This document shows, piece by piece, positions 11,261 through 23,100 of a stretch of 64,000 nt of DNA. Below the pieces are notes generated by a model that saw only the letters and a program-made list of their open reading frames with translations, made no database searches and was not told where the DNA came from. The stretch covers positions 22,951,729 through 23,015,728 of the forward strand of contig OV121096.1 of assembly GCA_921293015.1 (NCBI GenBank), given 5' to 3'. Source of the DNA: Phorcus lineatus (Eukaryota; Mollusca; Gastropoda; Trochida; Trochidae). Numbering within the stretch: position 1 is the stretch's first letter; every line of letters begins with the position of its first letter. Position numbers and translations under genes: made by a program.

Positions 11261-12077
11261 TGTTATGTGGGGCTATTAGGAAAAAGATAACGATTAATGT
11301 AGAAAATGAAATATTGTGTAATGCCTTTCCAAGTTTCGCTTTGAGTCTCAATCTTCGATAATAATGTTGACGTTTGTGAAAACACATTAAGGAAAAACTA
11401 CTTCAATGTTCCAGTCATCCTGCGATTATCTGATAATTCTGATAAGTCGTGCTTTTTGGCCATAAAGGGAACAATTATCTGTTGAGAAAGACATCTGTAC
11501 CGGCTTGAAGTGTTTTGCGGAGACAGATAGTCGGGTTTGCAAGTGACTTTAGTCACGTATTCAAAATGTTATCAGTCAGCTGCTTCCAAATTGACCAGTT
11601 GATATCGCTTAGTAAATTTGACAGCGATTCCATAATTTGGTAAGGGTAGGAATGAAAATCACCCCTTCCAAATAGTGGGCTGGTCGAAATGATAAAAGGC
11701 AAGGTTAGAAGCTTGGAAAGTGAGTTCACTCTGGAAGGCTAAGAAGCAGTAGGAACCATCTAGAAGTCCACCGGAGTCGGCAATCCCGCCGACCGGCCGA
11801 ACAGTGGGCTCGGAATGAACCAAAGAGGGAGCCGAGTGGTAAATATGTATCAATCAGTATAAGGAAAGTTTATCGATAGAGAATCTGTACTAGAGAACTC
11901 CATGTTTGGTAATTAATTACACTTTCAAGAAGATGATTCATGATTTACCCTTGCTTTTAATGTTTTTATAATAAAACTTGTGAAAAAGTAATTGTAGTAA
12001 TTCTTTGAAAGGTGTACCTCATGCCAAGCGAGTGTCATCCCTAAAGTAAACGTACCGTAAGCAAGCAGTTTACAACA
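11261..12077 (+). repeat. 5' LTR, 817 bp
   Basis: Direct repeat with 16049-16865; TGTT...AACA ends. Confidence 0.92.
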
Positions 12078-15077
12078 TGGCGGAGAAATGCGGGTTTACC
12101 AGTCTTTTTAGCTCTGTACCAATACGATCCCTTTGAATATTAATTTAGGTATGTTTTATAAGTAGCGTTATGTACACAAGATACATAAATGGAATTTGCT
12201 GAGCAAATTTCGCAACAGACAATTTCAAGTTAAGGAGTGTTTTGATCACACAATTTAGCAACACTCCTAAGCAAAATGGAAGATAATTTTAAAGAGGATT
12301 TTATTCAAGGTCTTCCAGCGAGGGTTAAATCTTTAGTAGTTAGACAGAAACCAAGTTTGCGGAACGCAGCGGTTGAATTAGCTAAGTTAGCTTATTCAGT
12401 AGAAGATGACACTGGTTCAGCAATTTATCAGGAATGTTTCAATCAATTGGAAACTTGTGAAATAGATTTGAAAAGAAAGAATATGAGTTATGCCGTGAAC
12501 ATGGTGAGTTTCAGGGAGACAGAAGACAGAGGAGACACACTGAGACTGGACGAAGACCCACAATGGGGTGAGTACAACAGGAACACCAAATTCGGAGATA
12601 GTAATAGGAACAAAAAGCGGGAGATGGTCTCCGTATACGGTATACTTGTTAGGTGTACGGAGAAACAAAAGGGAATAACGGAGGATATTACCAGGTTAAT
12701 GTAAATTCACGGAGCTTTTCAAATGCGGCAAAGGTGAGTTTTTAAACCATTTCATACTATTGTGTGTCTTCCATATAATGTTAGCTGTTTTAATTATGGG
12801 AGAGTTGATTATTTTGCATAAGAAAGTTTTTGATGTTGAGATTAGGCCTTTAACACGTGGGGTACATGTAGTGCCGTACTTCAAGATGTTGGTAGAAAAA
12901 ATGCATTTAGTGATTTTCATATTAATTTTAAAAAAAATAATTATCCCTATATGGTGTGGAGGGTGTGTTGGACGCAAGGGTGCACACTTGCTAAGAGATG
13001 CTCTCTACAGTTACCATTCGGAGTTGATTATTACAATTATATTTTGTTTTATCGGGTTTATAAGGGATAATGTGGACAAAAGAATATATTAAAGGTCAGG
13101 CGAATGATGCTGATATGTATGGTTGAAGTGTGAAAAGAGTCACACGAGGGAGTATATGCTAGAAAGGCATGGATATAGGATACGCGAGCAGGCGAGAAGG
13201 TATAGATGCAGTCAGAAATTGGTGATCTAAAATAGAACATCAATTTATTTAAAGGAATGGGATAGTTGATATAATTAGCATACTGTTCTGAGATACAGAG
13301 CCAGAATAGTGTAGTGAACTGATTACGCCTTGACGGGATATAAAGGCGATGCTATAGACGAATAATACTGCCATAGTACAAGAAGAGTGTGTTTGCAAGA
13401 TTTGAAACTTTCTCATTTTACGGAGAGTCAAAACGTTTGGCAGACATGTCTAAGATGGTTAAGGCAAAGGCTTGCCTACAGGTTATACTAATAATGTGCA
13501 TAGTATACAGAGAGATGGATTATATAAGGCCAGCTGGGAGCTGATGCACTTATTAGGCAGTGGTACGAGTTATACAATTAGAAGATATGAAATTACGTGT
13601 TATACAATTACGATGAGTTACAAACGAGATCTTATATCAATGAGAGATGAAATGAGAACCCTTACCTCAAGAAGGTATACAGGTAACGAGATATGAATTT
13701 TGTAAAACGTCAGACGGTGACGGAGAAGATTGAGTATATATGGTATTCGTTGACGACGTGTGCGCTTAACTTGAAAGCACGGCGAGTTAAAAGCGTGCAT
13801 AAAGACGGGATTGCGACGTCATTGTACAACTGAGGGTGACGATTACAGAATAGAAACAGGACGAATAATGATCTTCAACATGCATTGCATGTTGCGTGGG
13901 TTACACCATGGAGATTAAAGAAATTATTTACAGGGACGAGGGTGAGGTTGTTTAATGTTATAGAGAACCGCCTCCCATTCATTTGGAATAATAATGATGT
14001 TGTCTACATCTTCGTGAAGGAGACATAACCAAGTAATTGTGATTGTGAATGGGATCAATATATTTTATATTTGATAGAGTTTCAAGAGGACTGCGTTTCG
14101 AGTCGGTTTCGTGTATCGTCTAGTCCTGCGAGTCATATCAGTAAAGGTGTAAGAGAATAACTGAGAGTAAGTAGATAATCATATTACGCGACGGGATGAC
14201 GTGTACGAAGCGTCTTTGGCGAAATATTGTAAAGTGTTTCAACCCCGTATGGTGGCCGGGATGACTAAAGGCGAAGCCAGTCTTTATTTTGGAAGAATAG
14301 CACCATGGTTGATTGACGGCACAGAAACATTACGTCAATGGGCCTGTCGTACGAGGCGACTAATGACTTTGGTTCTTTATTCACATGATTACAATTTTGA
14401 AAAAAGAAGTAAATGATAATATAAATCCTCTACATTAATTATTACAAAAGTCTTAACTATAACTATCCTTTCTTTTCTTTCATCTTTCTCTTGATCTCAA
14501 CTATCTTCTATCTTTACAAAGTCAGTGAATGTCTAAGACAGGGATCTTCTCATGATATTTATATACATCAGACAATGACAGTCTTCTTCCTTTCCAAGTT
14601 ACTGTAGATTGTTTCGATCGATCAAAATGCAAACACAGTCTTTATGTTCATATAGTATCCATCTATGTATGTGTATTCGTAATGGTCATGTAACGATGTC
14701 AGAAAAGTGATTTGATATTGATTGATGGAATTATTGAGTCACAATGACTCCCTGATTTTGAGTTTTAAGAGAGTATCATGAATAAGAGGACGGGTAATAC
14801 AGAATTATCTTTGATGGACGAGAGTGTCTATCTTTTCTGGTGTAGTCCGTAGTAGGATTCACACAGTCGTACAGATATGCGATATCGTCACATAATATTA
14901 GAAATGTGTTACCGTCTGTTGTCATGATACACTATGAATTATCCGATGATGAATGATTGATTCATGAAGGTTTCTAGATCGATGGTGATGTTTCATTAAA
15001 ATTTTCAGATATACCTTATGTTATAGTTCGAGAGTTCATTAAATGCAGGTGCGTAATAAAGCGCATGGTGTTATATA

Positions 15078-15110
15078 TGTATACATATATATATATATAT
15101 ATATATATGT
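15078..15110. repeat. TA microsatellite
   Basis: About a dozen alternating TA units inside the LTR element. Confidence 0.9.
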
Positions 15111-16048
15111 TGTCTATGTTGTTTTGGGTTCTGACATCCTTTTTCTTAAGTCTTATAGAAGATGTCTTCCTGAACACTGCTATGTTCTGTTCAACTTCGT
15201 CCTGAAGGCTGTTGGGCAGTATCTTGATGATTGGGTCACGTGATGGCGAGTCGCGTGGGCAACTACCTTCAGCAGCTGAAGCTTACGATATCATAGGCTA
15301 CGGGTCTCCTACTGGATGGGAGGCATGCCTCCGTATGTATAATAGAAGGCCGATACTCAATGGCCCTGTCAACGTCTGGGAGACGCCCCTGCAATAGGAC
15401 CGCCCGAGGACACACAGGGACGAAGCAATGGTGACCTTTCTCGGAGTATTTGTATATTGACTTCGCCGTCAATGTTCAACGTGGTTGTGACTTTGAATTG
15501 TGACTTCTTTGTTGTGTTATGCAGACAGTGAACACTTACATCCATCTGATGTTGTCTATGATCTACCTTAGACATCCACGGGGACTGCAATAATCTTGTT
15601 CCTATGGGTCCCATGGTGCAGAACTTGTGACTATGTGTTGAAGAATGTGACTCATTAGTCATAATGACTAGTACCCATGATTGAACAATGCTTCTTCCAC
15701 GGCCAACAGCCGGACGTACACTTTTGAACTCTCGTGTTACCTATATTTACTGTCGAAGATTAACAGACATATAATGACTCTTAACTGTTGTAATAATGGA
15801 TGGATATATGTGTTTACATGTTTCTTTTTCAGGTGTTAGGGTATTTCTGTGTTTGCATTGCTCCACAGTATCGGGTGACTCTGATCTCTATTCCAAAATT
15901 TACCATGTCTGGTATTACTTAATTGTTTCTGTAAACGTCGAGTGGACATTGATCTACTTTCGAGTTACCCTGTATTGTGGTGGTTAGTTTCTTGTTTGAG
16001 GTCCGCTCTTTGGTTCGTCGAGGTCGACTCACATTTCAAGGGGGGAGG

Positions 16049-16865
16049 TGTTATGTGGGGCTATTAGGAAAAAGATAACGATTAATGTAGAAAATGAAAT
16101 ATTGTGTAATGCCTTTCCAAGTTTCGCTTTGAGTCTCAATCTTCGATAATAATGTTGACGTTTGTGAAAACACATTAAGGAAAAACTACTTCAATGTTCC
16201 AGTCATCCTGCGATTATCTGATAATTCTGATAATTCGTGCTTTTTGGCCATAAAGGGAACAATTATCTGTTGAGAAAGACATCTGTACCGGCTTGAAGTG
16301 TTTTGCGGAGACAGATAGTCGGGTTTGCAAGTGACTTTAGTCACGTATTCAAAATGTTATCAGTCAGCTGCTTCCAAATTGACCAGTTGATATCGCTTAG
16401 TAAATTTGACAGCGATTCCATAATTTGGTAAGGGTAGGAATGAAAATCACCCCTTCCAAATAGTGGGCTGGTCGAAATGATAAAAGGCAAGGTTAGAAGC
16501 TTGGAAAGTGAGTTCACTCTGGAAGGCTAAGAAGCAGTAGGAACCATCTAGAAGTCCACCGGAGTCGGCAATCCCGCCGACCGGCCGAACAGTGGGCTCG
16601 GAATGAACCAAAGAGGGAGCCGAGTGGTAAATATGTATCAATCAGTATAAGGAAAGTTTATCGATAGAGAATCTGTACTAGAGAACTCCATGTTTGGTTA
16701 TTAATTACACTTTCAAGAAGATGATTCATGATTTACCCTTGCTTTTAATGTTTTTATAATAAAACTTGTGAAAAAGTAATTGTAGTAATTCTTTGAAAGG
16801 TGTACCTCATGCCAAGCGAGTGTCATCCCTAAAGTAAACGTACCGTAAGCAAGCAGTTTACAACA
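16049..16865 (+). repeat. 3' LTR, 817 bp
   Basis: Direct repeat of 11261-12077 with two visible differences; preceded by a purine-rich tract. Confidence 0.92.
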
Positions 16866-17154
16866 ATAACAGCAGCGAGCGAAGAACGAGTTTTCAAGAT
16901 CCCTTATTTCAATTCAATAAAGGTTGTGAGTTCAGGCAAATAGTTCGATCATGCAAGTTCATACAATAGAAAACGGGTAACGGTACTAGTAAGGGGTGGA
17001 CAATGCTATCCGGTTTCTGAATACACACGTACATGAGGCACACAGCCGTACAATATCTACAGCAATCTCGTACAACTCACACTGCGTTGTATTATTGGGT
17101 AGCTTAATCCACCCGAATACGGTTATACTGACCGGGTGTGCTGATCCACCCGCC

Positions 17155-20100
17155 ATGGATAACTCTTCCAGCGAGTTGGGTCAGTTTTTCAACAGGAAAC
17201 CAGATATACACAAGGTTAGTTTATCATGTTAAATATTCTTAGATTTGAAAGGGCATTGTACAATTCAATGTCTACCAAACTCCAAATACGACAATGTTTG
17301 CGTATTTTGGTTGACGTACAGGTAAATCTAATGTAATTATGGATGTTTTTGAGGCATTGTACGTAGTATTGCGAAACAAGAAATGATTGATATAGAATTT
17401 TCAATGCCGTAGTGAAGAGCCATTGTTCCTTATCGCACTTGTTTATCATACCCAAAAGGTAACAGTACAGTGAACAAACTTTAGGTATGCATCTGTATAT
17501 CATCTATAATGCGTTTGAATTGATGTCTTCCCATTGCGCCTACAATGTGATGTAGGCAGATTAGGACGTTATGCACAATTGGTTGTAACCTGTGAAAAAG
17601 GTTTAGTTAAGATTATTCTGTTCCCAGATGAAAAAAGAAACAACCTGTATTGAGAGATAATGAATTGTGACTCATGTATTGTATGTGACTCATGCGTAAC
17701 GAATATGTTTTTTAAGATGCCGTACCGAGATACTATAGAATACCATAAAAGAACGCTTAACCAAAAATATTCTTCTATAATGTAGCGTTGTAGTAAAGCT
17801 GTTAAGGACGACCCCTTCAGAAAAAATGTGTATCATTAATTGAAATATTAGTCATTGAGTATGCCAATCTTGTAAATGATTACTTCATACACAGTGTCAA
17901 TTATCCAAATTTTCCTGACGTGTTATCACTTTATGGTTTTGTCAAAGCAGAAATATCTTTTTAACATTTCATAGAAAATAATAACGAAAATCATTCGGAA
18001 TTCGAAGAATGTTCAGTTGACTCACAGGTACATGGATACAAATTTAATAACCATTTTCAAGTGTCAAAGTCTAATAGAAACACGGGCACTGTCGTTTTCA
18101 CTGATAATGTATCTGTGGATGTTACCAAATCTATCAGACCTTTTTTGTAAGACACTGCCGTTGTAAGACATCTGATCAAACAAAACTCAAAGACCGATAT
18201 TAAATCAGGTTATAGCGAACCAGGCAATTTCTTTCAATGCTGTCAAATATAATAAATAATTCATTTGTTCGATGGACTCTCCGTTAAATGCATTAAATGT
18301 TTTCAATACTATTGAATAAACAGTTTAACTACTGAGTTTCCTTTCAATTTCCGCATGAATGACATTGAAGTGGTTGTCACAACATTGTGACTGGGTCACT
18401 GTAACCTCCCGTCCCATTCGTATCGACTTAAATTTATTTCCCCTTTGCAGACAGACAGACAGACAGATTGTTTTATTTTTGTCTCACTTGTGTGTATACA
18501 ACCAATCGCTCAGCGATTTATGAGGGACACTGTGTCAATTTATAAAACATAAAAAATATATTGAATAGAGTAAAAGCATGTACATCAATAAAAGTAAGCT
18601 AAAATATTGCATAAATTATCCATATAAAAGATTACGACGTAAAAGAAGAATACTATTGCAGGCCTTGGCACTATCAAAAGTTAAAACGGGATTGTTGAGC
18701 ATGGCATAAAACTGTTCGTTTGGAGGTAGTAGATTAAAACCTTCTAGCTTATTAAAACAAGAAAAAAATAATTCATCCCTAATAGATTGATATAAAGGGC
18801 AAAACAACAAAACGTGCATTTCATCTTCTACAATATCACTACAATTAAAACAATATCTGTGATTAAAATGCAGGTTTTCATACCGTCCGGTTTCGACTCT
18901 GAGTGGTGCTACTCCACACCTGAACTTAGCTAGGGCGGATCTGTGTGATCTCGGCAGGGGGGAACTGAGGTAGCTCTCAACTTGATATGCCCTTTTATAC
19001 TGTCTGTAATGACGGAGTTTTCCAAGGCCTGTGGACGAACGGTTGTAGCTATCGTCAGCGTTCAGCTTGTGTCTCCATTGTCGTGTATATCTGTTGAAAG
19101 TTATGTTGGTTATAGTTTGGGTAAACAGACGACTCTCTATAGCGTTTCACAGCTTGCTAAATGTCCCAATCCAATTTCATCCATGTACTCCTTAACTCGT
19201 CGAGTCCAGCACTTTCTGTTCTTTATCTTTGACCATAAAAATACCTTCTTATTTACCCGTCCTTGGTTCATGTTGGTAAGTCGTGCAAATGTTCTGGTTA
19301 CTGCCTTCCACTGTCTCACTAGGGGGGGTATCCAACCTGAGTCGCCGTTCACACTTAAGTTCGGGGTGTATTTGCCAACACCCATGAAGAACCTGAGAGC
19401 TCTGTGATGTAGAGCGTTGACCATAGACTGTTCTCTTGTCCCCCATATACCAGCGCCATAAACCAGAATCGACCACACCATCGTATCGTATAGCTTAGTA
19501 TACACGCTGAAAGGCATTCCTCCGAGGTGCTTGAATTTAGCGATAAGGAGACCGAGGGCTCTGCTTGCCGATTTAACTGCACACTTCACCATTACGTTCT
19601 AATTCAAATGCATGAACTGGGTGTACTCATGTGTATCAATTTCCTCATCGAGATAATGACGCAGGTAAACGTATATTTGTTGAGTGTTCGTAGGACCTTA
19701 AATGGGTGCCGTACCGGGAAGAAAACATTTATTATAACAGTAAAAATCCTTTGAAGTTAAAGCCAATGCACTATCACACACCAATATTTCGTATATACAA
19801 CGAAGTCACAAATAATGCATGCAGTATGAAACTCACGGAGTGGCTCTTTAAAAGATTAATCTTTAAGCTGCTTTGCACATATTAAAGGACGTCAACACTT
19901 ATTCGATTTTGCCGCGGACAAAACACAATATTTGTATAAGTTGCATATCGAACGATCCAGAAATGATATCTCCCATCTTCTTTACTATGCTTTGGAATCT
20001 TCCTAGTGTGACAAATCTGAAATACAGATGTAAAAAGTCGCTTGTTATCTTTTTCTAAACGGTTTTTTCCCTTTCAATAACGAAGCTTGACGAAAATAAT

Positions 20101-23100
20101 GACCTCCATCCCCCAATGTTTCTTGCATTTCGTTCCCGGCCCATAACGACAACCACAAATCTTCATATAGAAGATAAATTTATCGGCAATGAGCTGCACG
20201 AGATGTTATAACTAATTCTGTAGGGTTATTATTCATTTAATGGCCTTTACCAACAATTTCAACTTGTTTTATAAGATAAGTTTATAAGAGTTTCCTTTTC
20301 AAATAGCGACAATATTTTTGAACTCTCAGAAGGCCGTAAAGAAATGCGCATTGTGATTGCTTGAAATCATCTGTGTCAAGTCATTGAGATTTAGAGGTCA
20401 AATTGGAGGCAAAGGTTTACCTAACTGCTTGAGTAAAGGAGCCTGTGCAGATCTTTAATCTGCGTAATATAGTGCAGCAAAACTAGCTTTTTCTTTTAAT
20501 AAAATTGCAATTAATTATATACGTTTGTATGTAAAACCAACAAAACAACTGTAATTTTCTTTTTGGGTTTTCTTCTTCCTGGGATTGTTTCCATGGTAAC
20601 TCAGCAGAAATAGCTTCTCAAGCATAACCTATTAACTGTAAGGTCTCCAGAATCGAGCTAAAAAAACGTAGTGAGTTAACTTAACTCTGTAAGTGGAAGC
20701 ATCACAATGGGTAGGTCAAACGTATTGCCATTTACAACAGTTAAAACAATTCACAGGTCAAATAACGAGTACTAAAGCTCAATAAGAAAAGTTTAAAATC
20801 TAAATGTGACGGAGATATGGCTGAATTTGTCTACTTGTTTCAGTTAGCGAAGCAAGGTGACGTGCGTGAATTGGAGCGGTGCCTGAAGGACCGGAGTGAA
20901 GGCGCCGTCCAGAACATCGACGAGAGAGACGGCCGAGGACTGACACCCCTCCAACACGCCATCCTCAACAATCAAAAGGATGTTGTCGCGCTGCTCCTTA
21001 AACAGGGTGCAGGTAATATAGAACCATATATGCAATATGAGCCTCTAACATAGTCTAGGTCGCAGTATGTCTAGATTTACCTATACGCTAGACCAAGACG
21101 TAAACATAATAACAGTGTTCCATCATTTGAGGAAATATATTACAAATACCCAAATTTAGTCATGTAGTTCAGACACGAATGTAGAAAGGTCTTCTCAGTA
21201 CCCTTGAAGCCTGTGAAAATTTTTTATTCCAAGATCTATTCAGTTTTGCAGAACAAATTGTTTACGACAGGCTCTTTTAAAACTTGTATACAAACTGTCT
21301 TTGTTTGTTTGCAGACCACACAGTCAAAGACGAGCATGGACAAACCTTGGCTCACTACGCTGCCAAGACAGTCCGAGGAAAGACCCGAAACGCTCCTGAA
21401 TTCAGGGCCCATGGAGGACAAGAGCATAGGGAGTCTGATGCCAGGTCCTCGGGTTCGGATGCGAGGAGTTCTTCTTCAAATGTGAGTCAATTAACGCAGT
21501 GGTGGATAAAAAAAATTCGAAGAGGAGGTTTCACCTTTTGAAAAAAGGGAGCGGAAGGTTATCCCTTACCCTTTTATTAAGCGATATATGAAAAATGGGA
21601 TAGCGTCAACCTGATCTGATCTTGTGATGCTTGAGTCCAACCTAGCCATAAGGACGATGCCATTTATATGCTGGGTAAAGAGTGTCTTCAAAGCCTGATA
21701 GCGAGTGTGTAGTTTTCACCTAGAGATTCTGGAAAGGTTATGAAGCTTATGGATATGTTTTACTTGTGCTTTGCTGTTTCTGAAGGGGTCGGTTGGATCT
21801 GGTGAGTGTATGGAGCTGTTGATCGAGAAGGATAAGAAAGCTAACAACGGAGAGACAGAGATCATCTACGTGACAGACAAAGTCAACCAGCAAACCCCCC
21901 TCCACTATGCCGTGGTGTATGGGAGCAGCTCCTGTGTAGGGATCATCTTGGGAGAAGACACAAACAGACTCCACGACAATCTTGTCCACGTCAGTATCCT
22001 TATTTTGAAATTTAGTAAGAAATCCTGTTTAGGATAAGTTGATGTTATCAACTGTCCTGTCCGCACGAGGTTTAAGTTTAATTTGATCGAGATAGAAAAT
22101 AGAGACCTTTTCGTATTGTTTTCTACCATCATGCAGGTAAAATTGTCCATATGCAAACCACCTTCACGCTCTGTGTGCAAGTTCTGGAAAAGTTTAGGAG
22201 GAAAATCTAATAAAAAAAGGTAGCTTGAATAAATAAACCTTTGCTTTGGATTACAATGCACCATAATAAACATGTGATTTCTGAAGACAGTGCCTGGCGG
22301 AAAGTTTGATTTGGAAGGAACATCTGTCAAATGGTAACGCAGGTGTCCTTAGGCGAGCTCAGTGAGGACGGAAACCTCACGTAGAGCATGTGGGCAAAAT
22401 CTCGCTTGATTGTCAAGGATTGCTCTTGAGTTAAAGCCAACATGCCAACATAAAGTTATGGATTTACAGATCGTTTTATGTTTATCTTGATACGAAGATT
22501 TTCATAGTGCAATAATGACAACAATATGTCGTCTCGTATCACGAGGATCACGAGTTATTCTATCTGTACAGTGGAAGGACTACCATGGAATGACTCCTCT
22601 TCATCTGGCTGCCACCTACACTCAGATCGACATAGCCAGGGTTCTGCTCACAGAGGGAGCAAGGGTCACCGATGTCGACAACACCAACTCGACCCCACTA
22701 CACTATGCATGTGCAACTGGAAACATCAAAATGGTAAAAGATATACTCGACAGGTTTGGGGATGACCCACAGTCGGAAGAAGATAGGAGACAAGTAAAAT
22801 TTTCTTTGCTTGATGGTTAAAGAAAGAGGACTTTGAATGCAGTCCTTAATCAATATTGATGTTACCTCGATTTTACGATATTCAAGTTGAAGCTTGCATG
22901 GACCTCAATGCTGTAACGTAATGCAATTGTATTGATATGGCCATATAATGGACCTTGTTACTGGCAGTTCCTGTCGATGAAAGACAATGGGAAGAACACG
23001 TGTTTGCACATCGCTGCTGAGAGTTGGCGCCGTGTGGTTCAGAAACTCCTCAAGTCAGGTGGGTGTATCAGCTTAAATTACATCTACAACAGTATTTTCA

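Larger units (their letters stand above)
11261..16865 (+). mobile_element. Young LTR retroelement with little coding content (non-autonomous, probably Ty3/Gypsy-derived)
   Basis: Two direct 817-bp LTRs (11261-12077 and 16049-16865) begin TGTT and end AACA, and they differ at only two positions that I can see. A 4-bp target duplication, ATAA, flanks the element (11257-11260 and 16866-16869). A purine tract, AAGGGGGGAGG, lies just before the right LTR, and a TGG-starting primer-site-like sequence lies just after the left one. The 4-kb inside holds one gag-like stretch (about 12276-12704, with a QGLPARVKSLV motif as in Gypsy-type Gag). No protease, reverse transcriptase or integrase can be recognised, so it must be mobilised by another element if at all. 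Very similar LTRs mean a very recent insertion. It ends about 290 bp upstream of TRPA copy B. The coding part should be regarded as broken. Confidence 0.85.

Noticed and set aside
12696-15662. Several frames of 60-110 codons inside the LTR element.
   Set aside because: Apart from the gag-like stretch none shows a family motif; they overlap on both strands as expected by chance in AT-rich DNA.
20817-20843. An upstream ATG (MAEFVYLFQ) as the start of copy B.
   Set aside because: These bases form the polypyrimidine tract and AG acceptor of exon 2; copies A and C have the same LAKQG border after an acceptor. The start is placed in the exon at 17155.
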